This document shows positions 17,598 through 25,071 of a DNA stretch of 60,892 nt, in pieces; the first letter of the stretch is position 1, and every line of letters starts with the position of its first letter. The stretch is from the IMG/VR virus record IMGVR_UViG_3300046777_001724, positions 1 to 60,892 of that record; one strand, given 5' to 3'. The notes below the pieces were generated by a model. The model was not told the origin of the DNA. It did not search any database and saw nothing but the letters and a program-made list of their open reading frames with translations. Both the position numbers and the translations under genes were made by a program. Origin of the DNA: a virus.

Positions 17598-17672
17598 CTG
17601 GTAATTCCGAATAAGATTCGGGGCTAGCACATAGCCTGGCAACAGAAGTGTGCAAAAAGAATTACCCCTGGG
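17598..17672 (+). ncRNA. Three-way-junction RNA after a small gene
   Basis: An outer stem GGTAATTC/GAATTACC encloses CCGAATAAGATTCGG and GGCTAGCACATAGCC hairpins and a third, weaker arm. It lies between the stop codon and the terminator of the 55-aa gene. Could be a 3'-UTR-derived small RNA or a processing/stability element. Confidence 0.5.
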
Positions 17673-17722
17673 GAGAAATCCCTGGGGGTTTTCTTTTTAC
17701 GGTTAGGTTTACAACCCTACCA
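17663..17722 (+). terminator. Terminator plus cassette junction element 4
   Basis: ACCCC/GGGGGT stem with inner GGG/CCC, tail TTTTCTTTTT, then a divergent junction ACGGTTAGGTTTACAACCCT. Confidence 0.75.
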
Positions 17723-17850
17723 GTCCGAGCTATTGAGGACTTTAAATAAACTGTAAGCTGGATGCTTACGTGATAGTAAGAACCATGCGAATGACGCTGG
17801 CATGTAAAACAACTTGCATTAGGAAACACATGAGCCTTAACAGTGTGTTA
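17722..17850 (+). ncRNA. Repeated structured leader RNA, copy B
   Basis: AGTCC/GGACT, GTAAGC/GCTTAC, CATGC/GCATG with loop GAATGACGCTG, then ATTAGGAAACACA with GAGCCTTA loop closing on TGTG. Lacks the variable hairpin of copies A and C. Ends directly at the ribosome binding site AAAGGAGGTG of the next gene, so structure could control its accessibility. Confidence 0.6.
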
Positions 17851-17865
17851 AAAGGAGGTGTCCAA

Positions 17866-18135
17866 ATGGACGCAATCGTAAACTGGTTTCGTGGACTTCC
17901 ACGGAACATTCAGATCATCATGTTGCTGGCAACATTTATCTTCATCTTGGATGAGATCGTTATTGGTCTTTTCTTTGGTGCATGGGATGTGACCGGCTTC
18001 ATTATTCGTAATGTCAACTGGGGAGCAGTTCTGCTTGCTCTCTTGGCATTTGGTGGATATGCAGTCTACCGCTGGTTCACCAGTGACGAAGAAGATGAAG
18101 AAGAAGAGTACGACAGCTGGGATCTCTACCGCTAG
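17866..18135 (+). CDS. Small membrane protein with acidic C-terminus
   Basis: 89 aa. The start ATG at 17866 lies behind AAAGGAGGTG with 8-nt spacing; a longer frame from 17770 has no such site. Two hydrophobic segments (IQIIMLLATFIFILDEIVIGLFF and WGAVLLALLAFGGYAVY) predict two membrane helices, then an acidic cytoplasmic tail (DEEDEEEEYDSWD). Early-expressed inner-membrane protein; perhaps superinfection exclusion or host takeover, but this is speculation from topology. Confidence 0.8.
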   Translation: MDAIVNWFRGLPRNIQIIMLLATFIFILDEIVIGLFFGAWDVTGFIIRNVNWGAVLLALLAFGGYAVYRWFTSDEEDEEEEYDSWDLYR

Positions 18136-18151
18136 TCATACGCAAGAAGAT

Positions 18152-18213
18152 GTTCCCCTGGGGCTTTGGCTCTGGGGAACTCTTTTTATGGGTAGTAACC
18201 AGGTCATAAGACC
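18152..18213 (+). terminator. Terminator plus cassette junction element 5
   Basis: GTTCCCC/GGGGAAC stem with TCTTTTT tail, then ATGGGTAGTAACC and AGGTCATAAGACCT. Confidence 0.8.
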
Positions 18214-18237
18214 TAACCCAAACCACGGAGGTAAAAC

Positions 18238-18378
18238 GTGGCTTACAAGAAGAACACCCCGGTGCTGCCGTTCCAGCAGCCCATCCACCCCAGGTTCAAG
18301 GAGCAGGACTGCTTCGAGACCCGCCGCCACTGGAGGCACATCCCCAACCACAACGTCAAGCCGAAGACGCACAAGTAG
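18238..18378 (+). CDS. Small basic protein, GTG start, GC-rich codons
   Basis: 46 aa from GTG at 18238 behind CACGGAGGTAAAAC. Sequence MAYKKNTPVLPFQQPIHPRF continues with many Arg, His and Lys, ending VKPKTHK. GC content is far above the window average with nearly all third positions G or C, unlike neighbours. This could reflect recent transfer or adaptation to host codon usage for strong early expression. Function unknown. Confidence 0.65.
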   Translation: MAYKKNTPVLPFQQPIHPRFKEQDCFETRRHWRHIPNHNVKPKTHK

Positions 18379-18390
18379 GCAACAAAGAAA

Positions 18391-18442
18391 GCCCCAGGGT
18401 GAGTTCCTGGGGTTTTTCTTTTATGGGTAGGGCTAAGGCCCC
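18391..18442 (+). terminator. Terminator plus cassette junction element 6
   Basis: GCCCCAGG/CCTGGGGT stem, TTTTCTTTT tail, then ATGGGTAG and AGGGCTAAGGCCCCT. Confidence 0.85.
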
Positions 18443-18462
18443 TAAAACAAAAGGAGAAACCC

Positions 18463-18999
18463 ATGTCGTCATCAGACAACAACAAGAAAGGTGGTATCAT
18501 GAAGAAGTTCATTTTCTTCACTTGCCATAACTCATATGTCACCATAACGGTAGACAAAGCTGGGGACATCGTTAAGATGTTCTGGTTCCAACCAGGCACA
18601 TCGTGTCGTCGTCTCGAGTTGATCAATCCAAAGATCATGCTCGATGGTGCCACATTCGATGGCCCCTTCTTGCCATTCAGTGAAGCACACTGGAACATTG
18701 GTGGAAACTTCAGGATTGCTGCTCAAGACATTTTCTGTCTGAGCATTAAGCCAAAGTATATCCCTACATGTAAGGAATGTGGTACATTCCCAGTGTTTGA
18801 ATGGCGATGCTTGTCACACGATGGTATTCGTGAGTACAGCCAGGGATACAACCCTAAGTGCATTATGTGCGAAGGAATGGAAGAAGAACCACTTCCATTC
18901 GTCTCACGCGCATCTGACATCGGTAAAATGATGAAAGATGCACTCGATGCAATCCTCAACTTTACAACAGATGAGGAGGACGGAGGAGACTTCGTCTAG
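18463..18999 (+). CDS. Unknown protein with zinc-finger-like Cys pairs
   Basis: 178 aa; an internal ATG at 18499 (MKKFIFFTCHNS) behind AAAGGTGGTATC may be the true start, giving 166 aa. Residues 100-145 carry CKEC and CIMC pairs that could bind zinc. The N-terminal half is strand-rich. The C-terminus is helical and acidic. Own cassette; not recognised. Confidence 0.7.
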   Translation: MSSSDNNKKGGIMKKFIFFTCHNSYVTITVDKAGDIVKMFWFQPGTSCRRLELINPKIMLDGATFDGPFLPFSEAHWNIGGNFRIAAQDIFCLSIKPKYIPTCKECGTFPVFEWRCLSHDGIREYSQGYNPKCIMCEGMEEEPLPFVSRASDIGKMMKDALDAILNFTTDEEDGGDFV

Positions 19000-19019
19000 A
19001 ACAACCAAATAAAGATAGA

Positions 19020-19082
19020 GCCCCGGTGCAGTACCCCCCGCTGCACTGGGGTTCTTCTTTTATGGGTAGATTTAAGATCCCT
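19020..19082 (+). terminator. Terminator plus cassette junction element 7
   Basis: CCCCGGTGCAG/CTGCACTGGGG perfect long stem (one wobble), tail TTCTTCTTTT, then ATGGGTAGATTTAAGATCCC. Confidence 0.85.
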
Positions 19083-19113
19083 ATTCTGGGACACCCAACA
19101 GAAAGGAGATGCG

Positions 19114-19422
19114 ATGAGCATCTATTGGAAGAGGAGAATAGCAGTTTTGCTTATTCTCATGATGACATTGTTTGTCATTAAGAAGGCAGATAATACTGTC
19201 AAGGAATACCTGGATAATGACTGGGCTTGTAAGCATCTGATGGTGATCACTGTTCAGAAGGACATGACTCTATCTGAAATTGTGGAGCAGCAGATTACCA
19301 ATGGAAACTGTCAGGGATACGAGGGGCTTCTTGCTTATCTCGTTGAAAAGAACAGTGACTACGGTTCGATCATCTATCCAGGTGAAACAATTACCATCGA
19401 TTCCTACGGAAGCGATAAGTAA
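19114..19422 (+). CDS. Membrane-anchored protein with LysM-like domain
   Basis: 102 aa. Residues 8-23 (IAVLLILMMTLFVIKK) form one N-terminal membrane helix or uncleaved signal. The rest (VITVQKDMTLSEIVEQQI ... IIYPGETITI) follows the LysM-like pattern of a short strand, TLxxIA-type helix, and PGxxI strand. This suggests an envelope-facing, peptidoglycan-binding protein. Start behind AAAGGAGATGCG. Two small genes share this cassette. Confidence 0.7.
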   Translation: MSIYWKRRIAVLLILMMTLFVIKKADNTVKEYLDNDWACKHLMVITVQKDMTLSEIVEQQITNGNCQGYEGLLAYLVEKNSDYGSIIYPGETITIDSYGSDK

Positions 19423-19461
19423 TAAAGGTCTCATGAAAACTGAGAAAAGAAAGGAGGAGCC

Positions 19462-19548
19462 ATGTTGGCAACATTCATCGTGTTCTACGGACTCATGATT
19501 GTCACCATCAAGGTGATGCGGAAGGCGTTCCGCGCAGAACTGGGTTAA
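19462..19548 (+). CDS. 28-aa membrane microprotein
   Basis: MLATFIVFYGLMIVTIKVMR, then a short basic tail. A perfect ribosome binding site AAAGGAGGAGCC precedes it. One membrane helix followed by positive charges, predicting N-out/C-in topology. Forms a two-gene unit with the LysM-like protein (39-nt gap). Confidence 0.6.
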   Translation: MLATFIVFYGLMIVTIKVMRKAFRAELG

Positions 19549-19562
19549 ATCCCAGAAAAGAG

Positions 19563-19616
19563 TACCCCAGGGTCAGTTCCTGGGGTTTCTCTTTTATGAG
19601 TAGGCCATAGACCCCT
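19563..19616 (+). terminator. Terminator plus cassette junction element 8
   Basis: ACCCCAGG/CCTGGGGT stem, TTTCTCTTTT, then ATGAGTAG and AGGCCATAGACCCCT. Confidence 0.85.
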
Positions 19617-19620
19617 ACGA

Positions 19621-19759
19621 GGAAAGGACAATCTCAAATGAGATGTCTATGTTACATATTAATGAAACGGCACACGTGTTTGTGTGCTGTTGTCCGTATT
19701 GCTGCTACCGGGACCTCTCGTGATGGGTGTAAGTGATTAGTTATCTTAATCTTTTTTTA
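19621..19759 (+). ncRNA. Candidate non-coding cassette (small RNA) 1
   Basis: Outer GGACAA/TTGTCC stem encloses TCTC-AAAT-GAGA and GCACAC/GTGTGC hairpins. The unit ends in GATTA-GTTATCT-TAATC plus seven Ts. It lies between two junction elements exactly as the protein cassettes do. A 26-32 aa reading frame exists (start 19638 or 19643), but the base-pairing makes a small RNA more likely. Confidence 0.5.
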
Positions 19760-19790
19760 TGAGTAGATCCCAGACTTTAGAATAAAGTCG
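19758..19790 (+). promoter_or_regulatory. Cassette junction element 9
   Basis: ATGAGTAG followed by ATCCCAGACTTTAG directly after the U-tract of the candidate small RNA. Confidence 0.65.
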
Positions 19791-19830
19791 TCTACCCAAA
19801 CAGAGCGGTCTGCATTGGAAAGGGCAGATC

Positions 19831-20109
19831 ATGAACATCAAAGAAGAGAAAGACTTCTTAATCAGTCAGATTGAGGTTTATAAGGCGATATTAAAGTCAC
19901 CTCACGCTACTGATAAATATAAGGCAGCTATAAGCACAAAGCTTCAATCTTTTGAGGCACGATATGTGTTAATAACAACACCACGCAACTACATGGTTGA
20001 TTCCACGCCTCACTACAAAGAGGTTTGGATTGACGGGGAATTATTCCTTGAATGCACATCATGTGGTGCAGACGGTCCCGGCAACTGTGGATGCTGGGTA
20101 ACCGACTAA
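19831..20109 (+). CDS. Unknown small protein with Cys-rich C-terminus
   Basis: 92 aa. N-terminal 50 residues form a charged helix (IKEEKDFLISQIEVYKAILK). The C-terminal ECTSCGADGPGNCGCW has four Cys and could bind zinc. Start behind GGAAAGGGCAGATC. Own cassette with a strong terminator at 20127-20169. Confidence 0.7.
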   Translation: MNIKEEKDFLISQIEVYKAILKSPHATDKYKAAISTKLQSFEARYVLITTPRNYMVDSTPHYKEVWIDGELFLECTSCGADGPGNCGCWVTD

Positions 20110-20126
20110 ATAAAAACAAGAAAGAA

Positions 20127-20190
20127 AACCCTCTATTGGTCGTCCGCTCGGACCAGTAGGGGGTTTTTCTTTTATGGGTAGGACCCAAAC
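20127..20190 (+). terminator. Terminator plus cassette junction element 10
   Basis: AACCCTCTATTGGTC pairs with GACCAGTAGGGGGTT, tail TTTCTTTT, then ATGGGTAGGACCCAAAC. Confidence 0.85.
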
Positions 20191-20297
20191 TACATAAGGA
20201 GCACACGTGTGTTTAAAAGACATTGACAAATTACATAGACAGATGACGAGTAGAACTATTTAACTAGGTCAGTATGATTAGTTACTTTAATCTTTTT
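20191..20297 (+). ncRNA. Candidate non-coding cassette (small RNA) 2
   Basis: About 105 bp between two junction elements with no gene. It includes AAGGAGCACACGTGTGT (an ACACGTGT palindrome) and ends in GATTA-GTTACTT-TAATC plus seven Ts, nearly the same terminator as candidate small RNA 1. Confidence 0.45.
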
Positions 20298-20325
20298 TTA
20301 TGGGTAGATCTCAGGCCTCAGGTCT
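20297..20325 (+). promoter_or_regulatory. Cassette junction element 11
   Basis: TTATGGGTAG followed by ATCTCAGGCCTCAGG, upstream of the 859-aa gene. Confidence 0.65.
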
Positions 20326-20382
20326 GGTAAACCCAACCGCCGATGGTCGGCCACCATCAACACTGCATCATGGAGGTGCAAA

Positions 20383-22962
20383 ATGAAGCTCAATCGAGCC
20401 TCAGACCATCCCGGGGCAAATCAGCCACCGGGCAACCCAGAGGGTAACAACCCTCGCAACGGAAAGGGGGAAGCGATGAAGATCATCACATTCCTTCGCA
20501 GTCAATTCCGTGTCGTAACCAATTCGGTAACGGCTGAGGAAAAGGCTGCATACGACGAGTCCATCAAGACACGTCGTCCACAAACCATCAACGGCAACAC
20601 CGTGATGGCAGTCCAGACAGGTGAGTGGATCTACTCACTCCTGGAGAACAAGCTCAACACACGGGGCATCAAGTTCCGTTTGGGCATGATCAGCATTCAA
20701 GACTTGCAGAACGGCATCAGGCACAACTGGTGGACCGTTGACTCGCTCGTCGACGACTGCACTCATGCATGGGCAAACGCAAGCTATGCCTTCTTCTTGA
20801 AGGTTGAGAACATGCGCAGCAATACCAGTGAGATCATTAAGGACTTCGGTCTGGAAGAACTCGGCTTGTTGGCTCTCGACTCAAAGAAGACGAGCAAGCG
20901 TTCACAGGAAATCACACGCATCACACAGGTACGTGCATCTGGAAAGATGGAAATGCTTGATTACGAGGTCTTTGACTCTGGTGATCAGCAGGAAATCTTC
21001 TTCGATGGACCAATCATGGTGCGTGAAAGCTTCCTGCTCAAGGCAGCATTCCGTATCCGTGATGAGCGTGTTCGCAAGCATCACATTTGGATGATCAAGT
21101 CCGGTGAAATCGGACCAATGATCGCTCGTATCCAGATGGATAAGGGTCTCATCAAGGGACTTTTGCGAGCCGTACCGGACGACCAGATCAACAGCGACAT
21201 TGTGTTCCATAAGAGCGCATTGAAGCCTGAGATCAAGTCTACGGACGGATACTGGCATTTCACTGCCTTCCGTTTGAATGTCCTCGGCAAGAAGCTGTGG
21301 GACATGCAGACTGCTGTCAACAACCACAACTGGCTGTACACAGAAGAGCGTTTCTATGAGGATCTTGGGACAATTGTTCCTGAGCTTCAGGCAACGCTTG
21401 ACAGTGGTGAGCTTCCTTCCTGGATTCTTCATCAGCACGACGAAAAGCATGATGATGATGGCATTCCCGTCATCGAGCATGCAACGGCGTACTGGTCAGA
21501 TCAGGCACGTAAGTTCTCTCACGTCAGATGGCAGAACAATGGTCTTCCGATTAGCGCATCGGCAAACATCATTCGCATGGCTTTCGGGTCAGTTGTGAAT
21601 CAGATGACTGCTGCTCGCAAGCGTAAGTCCATGTGGGTTCCGAAGTCACATGCATTTGCTGCACCGTGTATCACTGCTGAGGCATTGACACAAATGGGTG
21701 GCTACCAGCATGAGGACTGGATGAACTACTACGTCTGGTACATGCCTAACGTGGGACTCGTTGTTCCTGGTTCACGTTTTGCGGAGACTGTGTCTTTGCA
21801 CGACGGAATGGACTCGGACGGTGACGTTCTGAGCGTCGAACACATCATGCTGTGGTCTTCTGATGAAGAAGTGACTGAGCGTCGTAAGGAACAGGGTATT
21901 GTCCCTGCTTTCATGACGGTGCCAAGCACTCCTGAAGAAGCAATTCATGCAGGTGTAATGATGCGCAGTCCGAACGGTCCGGGTGGATACTCGATCCAGT
22001 TGATTGACCACGAGAACATGCCATTCATGCATACTTCGACAAAGCTGCAGGTCATTGACCTTGCTAGCACACCGGAGTCGCTGGATGACTTGCTCTACGA
22101 AGTGGGAGCTCAGCCAATCGATGGTTTCCAGACCTACACGAATCAGCCAATGAGCCGTGACAATGCCAAGGAGATGATCAAAGCACAACTTGCCAACCCT
22201 GGTGTTGGTTCGTATGCAAATGCGATCATGTTCTGGGCTGCAGCAAACGGTCCGAGCTATCCCGACTTCCTCCTTACGGACAACAACTCAATCGTTGATA
22301 TCTGTCAGCAAACGGCAGATCTTGACGCATTCGAGATGATTGCTGAAGGCGTGAAGTCCATGTGGGACGAAATGGCAGCATGTGACATGGAGGTTGATGA
22401 ATTCATCCTTCATACTCGTGTTCCCAAGAAGTTCCGGGAGAATCCGGATGAAACGGCATGGACCATTGTTGATGGATCATGGAGCAGAATGAATCGTCGT
22501 TACCTTGCGACGATCAAAGAGCTCAACGACATCATCTCTGAAGGATCTTTCAAGATTCGTCAGCAGAGCTGGTTGGTTGAATCTCTCATCAACAAGATTC
22601 CGACACTTTCACCTGAGACTGTTCAGTGGGCTCGTACCTTCCGCATGAAGTATGAGAACATGTTGACCAGCGTCGATGCAAAGTACAACGAATTCGATGG
22701 AGACAACATTGACCGCTTCATCAAGATGATGGCAGCTGCAAATCGTTCCGACGAAGTTGCTGTCATTGTTCAGATGATGGTGGATGAAATCATGGAAACC
22801 TCCTACCCGGAGAAGTATGCGGTGGCTCTCTACCGTTACATGATCGATCCAAAGTACTCCACTTACAAGTGGGGCGTCTCGGACCGTGTCATCTTCCAAG
22901 GCGGAAAGCCTGGTCAAACGACAGTGATGGACCTGTTCATCGAGGGAATCACCTCCCTCTAG
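20383..22962 (+). CDS. 859-aa protein, possible two-barrel (YonO/QDE-1-like) RNA polymerase
   Basis: 859 aa from ATG 20383 (GGAGGTGCAAA upstream); an equally good start is at 20476 behind AAAGGGGGAAGCG (828 aa). It is paralogous to the 859-aa product at 35.4 kb. Shared blocks: GLIKGLLRAVPDDQINSDIV ending HKSALKPEIK; a PC...EALTQMGGY block; then HDGMDSDGDVL; then RSPNGPGGYSI. The DSDGD motif matches the DxDGD metal-binding loop of two-barrel RNA polymerases, and the KG...DI...K block could belong to the other barrel. No other family motif is visible, so polymerase activity is a hypothesis. High G/C at third positions suggests strong early expression. It is followed by a terminator at 23011-23043. 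Confidence 0.6.
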   Translation: MKLNRASDHPGANQPPGNPEGNNPRNGKGEAMKIITFLRSQFRVVTNSVTAEEKAAYDESIKTRRPQTINGNTVMAVQTGEWIYSLLENKLNTRGIKFRLGMISIQDLQNGIRHNWWTVDSLVDDCTHAWANASYAFFLKVENMRSNTSEIIKDFGLEELGLLALDSKKTSKRSQEITRITQVRASGKMEMLDYEVFDSGDQQEIFFDGPIMVRESFLLKAAFRIRDERVRKHHIWMIKSGEIGPMIARIQMDKGLIKGLLRAVPDDQINSDIVFHKSALKPEIKSTDGYWHFTAFRLNVLGKKLWDMQTAVNNHNWLYTEERFYEDLGTIVPELQATLDSGELPSWILHQHDEKHDDDGIPVIEHATAYWSDQARKFSHVRWQNNGLPISASANIIRMAFGSVVNQMTAARKRKSMWVPKSHAFAAPCITAEALTQMGGYQHEDWMNYYVWYMPNVGLVVPGSRFAETVSLHDGMDSDGDVLSVEHIMLWSSDEEVTERRKEQGIVPAFMTVPSTPEEAIHAGVMMRSPNGPGGYSIQLIDHENMPFMHTSTKLQVIDLASTPESLDDLLYEVGAQPIDGFQTYTNQPMSRDNAKEMIKAQLANPGVGSYANAIMFWAAANGPSYPDFLLTDNNSIVDICQQTADLDAFEMIAEGVKSMWDEMAACDMEVDEFILHTRVPKKFRENPDETAWTIVDGSWSRMNRRYLATIKELNDIISEGSFKIRQQSWLVESLINKIPTLSPETVQWARTFRMKYENMLTSVDAKYNEFDGDNIDRFIKMMAAANRSDEVAVIVQMMVDEIMETSYPEKYAVALYRYMIDPKYSTYKWGVSDRVIFQGGKPGQTTVMDLFIEGITSL

Positions 22963-23010
22963 ACAAACCGCAAAAAGGCGGAAAATGATCCTACGGGATC
23001 CTGAGACTGG

Positions 23011-23066
23011 AGTGCCCCTGGGGAAACCTGGGGGCATTCCTTTTATGAGTAGGTCTATGACCTCAC
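23011..23066 (+). terminator. Terminator plus cassette junction element 12
   Basis: GTGCCCC/GGGGGCAT stem, TTCCTTTT tail, then ATGAGTAG and AGGTCTATGACCT. A separate GATCC-TACG-GGATC hairpin lies just upstream at 22987-23000. Confidence 0.85.
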
Positions 23067-23089
23067 TCTAGGGGCCTGAGCCGAAGCTA

Positions 23090-23180
23090 CAGGAGGAACC
23101 ATGCAATGATGCAAGCATGAACAGTCGGGAGACTGTAGTACAAAAGCGCATTAGGTAACACGTGGAACCTTAACCATGTG
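23090..23180 (+). ncRNA. Repeated structured leader RNA, copy C
   Basis: CATGC/GCATG with loop AATGATGCAA, variable hairpin ACAGTC-GGGA-GACTGT, then GCATTAGGTAACACGTGG with ACCTTAA loop closing on CCATGTG. Stems differ from copies A and B while pairing is kept. Confidence 0.6.
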
Positions 23181-23201
23181 CAACAAAGAAAGGGGCCAGA
23201 A

Positions 23202-23843
23202 ATGGCACTCACAATCCTGCAGGCGATCCTCGCGGTCGTCTTGCACAACAACCAGTCCATGGAGGAGGCATTTGCCTTCTTCGCCGTCAACACCCGGGAT
23301 GGGTTCACCTACCAGAATGGTAGCGTCCACAAGATCGACTGGATCCGTGGCGAGAACACTGCTCCGTACTACCGCATCGACAAGAAGGGTCGCCTCTTCG
23401 TCGCTCGCAAGTTCGAGAACATTTCATCTTGGGCAATCGACACCAACAAGGTCAAGAACAACCTGCGTGTCAAGCCTGCAATGATCCAGATGAACGTGCT
23501 TCGTGCGTCTGGAAAGCGTGGTGGATACCTCATTCGCCTGCACGTGCAGACTCCGATCTTGGCTCGCACCAAGAAGTTCCAGTTCCACGGCAAGTGGGTT
23601 GGATACTGGGCAAGCGAAACCATGTTGCAGAGCGGCATCTGGACCAAGTCAGCCAACGGAAAGTTTGGTAAGGCGACTTTGATCAACGACGTCATCAGCT
23701 ACGAAACTGTCATGAAGTCCGTGGAGATGCTGAACCATGCCCTGGATAAGGACCGAAACACCAATCTGGTAATCGGTGCCAACAGCATGTTCGGCAAGTC
23801 GTACACCGCAGAAGAATGGATGAACAAGTCCGACCTCTTCTGA
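23202..23843 (+). CDS. Unknown early-type protein
   Basis: 213 aa from ATG 23202 behind AAAGGGGCCAGAA. Strand-rich and basic in the middle (VKNNLRVKPAMIQMNVLRASG; TKKFQFHGKWVGYW). No known motif. GC-rich third positions as in the upstream 859-aa gene. Monocistronic; leader copy C precedes it. Confidence 0.75.
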   Translation: MALTILQAILAVVLHNNQSMEEAFAFFAVNTRDGFTYQNGSVHKIDWIRGENTAPYYRIDKKGRLFVARKFENISSWAIDTNKVKNNLRVKPAMIQMNVLRASGKRGGYLIRLHVQTPILARTKKFQFHGKWVGYWASETMLQSGIWTKSANGKFGKATLINDVISYETVMKSVEMLNHALDKDRNTNLVIGANSMFGKSYTAEEWMNKSDLF

Positions 23844-23865
23844 TCCGAAAATCAGACAACAAGGA

Positions 23866-23920
23866 GATGCCCTGGGGAAACCTGGGGCATTTTCTTTATG
23901 GGTAGATTTTAGACCTCAAG
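23866..23920 (+). terminator. Terminator plus cassette junction element 13
   Basis: ATGCCCTGGGGAAACCTGGGGCAT stem-loop (positions 23867-23890 approximately), U-rich TTTTCTTT, then ATGGGTAGATTTTAGACCT. Confidence 0.8.
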
Positions 23921-23989
23921 TCGACCCAACTGTTAAAGAATGATGCAGTTATTAAATTATCATTCACTAACATGTCTCTAGGAGGAGCC

Positions 23990-24241
23990 ATGACACCAGT
24001 AAAGAAGTGCTACGCCTGCAAGGGTGTACACACCAACCACAACGAGCAGATCAATTGCTACCGCATCCACGGTCTGCTCATCGAAGCCAACGAGATGGGT
24101 AAGCCCGTCGCAAAGAAGGCTGTCATCACTGACCCTGACCGCATCGTCATCGTGACCTGCGGTTGGGGTAACGCTGCACACAAGTGGGAGACCACTAAGG
24201 CAGAAGCCATCGAACACAAGGCGTGCCCAGAGCACCGCTAA
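23990..24241 (+). CDS. Small Cys/His-rich protein
   Basis: 83 aa, start ATG 23990 behind AGGAGGAGCC. N-terminal CYACKGVHTNHNEQINC and later CGWGNAAHKW and CPEH provide several possible zinc ligands. Followed by another zinc-type protein in the same cassette (70-nt gap). Confidence 0.75.
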   Translation: MTPVKKCYACKGVHTNHNEQINCYRIHGLLIEANEMGKPVAKKAVITDPDRIVIVTCGWGNAAHKWETTKAEAIEHKACPEHR

Positions 24242-24311
24242 AGGTTCACATTTGACATCGGTGGGGGTGAGAGGTCCACTTCCACCACGTCACAACAGAA
24301 AGGAGCCAGAA

Positions 24312-24605
24312 ATGGCTTTATACTCAACACACTGCACCAATCCAGGCTGTAAGTGTGGCAATCCACCACTTCCTAAATACCCATCGGGTAACAGAAGTAA
24401 AATGTGGGCCTACTGTAATGACTGTTACGCTCGGATCTTTCCAAAAGCAGCAGCCAAGAAAGGCATCACAACCACAACAAAGGTGATCAAGCAGACTACT
24501 GACACCAAGATCATGGAGCGTTGCTCACGCTGTTGCGGGGTTTATGACCCTCAGACCGTGTTCAATCCGGACATGTTCTTGTGTTGGTTCTGCTACCAAC
24601 ACTGA
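24312..24605 (+). CDS. Small zinc-finger protein, two Cys clusters
   Basis: 97 aa, start ATG 24312 behind AAAGGAGCCAGAA. CTNPGCKCG plus CNDC near the N-terminus, and CSRCCGVYD plus CWFC near the C-terminus, giving two probable zinc sites separated by a Lys/Thr-rich linker. Role unknown. Confidence 0.75.
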   Translation: MALYSTHCTNPGCKCGNPPLPKYPSGNRSKMWAYCNDCYARIFPKAAAKKGITTTTKVIKQTTDTKIMERCSRCCGVYDPQTVFNPDMFLCWFCYQH

Positions 24606-24629
24606 CAAACAATAAAAAAGAAATTCTTT

Positions 24630-24675
24630 CCCCTGGGGACTTCTGTCCCTGGGGGTTTTCTTTTATGGGTAATTC
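24630..24675 (+). terminator. Terminator plus degenerate junction element 14
   Basis: CCCC/GGGGG stem with inner GGGAC/GTCCC, TTTTCTTTT, then ATGGGTAATTCC. The last member of the junction series. Confidence 0.8.
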
Positions 24676-25071
24676 CTAAGTCGCTTCAGTGTACTTAGTC
24701 TGAGTAGTATTTAAAGTATCTAGTTAGTCTCATATGTCTGATTAGTTATTCTAAATCCCCCTTCGGGGTTTGCGTAGTCTTCAGGCTGCGTCGCTCTTCT
24801 AAAGTTTCGTCTGGAGATTTACCTTTCCACAAACTCAAGAAAAATAGGGGCTCACATGCCCACAAGTCTACCACTCGGAAGAGAGAGAAAAATAGGGGCT
24901 CATATGCCTCTTCCTCTCACTCCGTGTGGGGAAAAATAGGGGACACTCCCTACGCCGCGACTGGCCTGCCTTCACTGGTGGTAATGCGTACTGTGTCACC
25001 AAAAATAGGGGTAATCCCCTGCGCCGATGGACGCCCTCCATCAACCAGAGCATCTACTACAAGGAGTAACC
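24676..25071 (+). promoter_or_regulatory. Non-coding region with four AAAAATAGGGG elements
   Basis: About 400 bp without a gene. Hairpins CTAAGT/ACTTAG (24676-24700) and a CCCC-TTCG-GGG terminator-like loop (24757-24768) come first. Then AAAAATAGGGG occurs at 24840-24850, 24888-24898, 24932-24942 and 25001-25011. The elements are spaced 48, 44 and 69 bp, with unlike sequences between them. Interpreted as stacked phage promoters upstream of the gene at 25072. Confidence 0.6.

Larger units (their letters stand above)
16280..24675 (+). repeat. Cassette junction repeat family (14 copies)
   Basis: Consensus TTATGGGTAG, then R, then TCTAAGACCT, starting 0-6 nt after a terminator U-tract. Copies begin near 16280, 16754, 17373, 17697, 18186, 18420, 19058, 19592, 19757, 20169, 20296, 23042, 23895 and 24660. 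The best palindrome AGGTCTAAGACCT is at 16288. Position in each case is between the end of one gene and the leader of the next, as expected of a promoter/operator or antitermination site. Confidence 0.8.

Noticed and set aside
20902-23037. Long minus-strand frames of 138-192 codons
   Set aside because: Antisense to the 859-aa gene; its biased third positions keep the opposite strand open. No start signals.
24840-25011. CRISPR array formed by the four AAAAATAGGGG repeats
   Set aside because: Repeats are only 11 bp, spacing is irregular and there are no cas genes; promoter-like elements explain them better.
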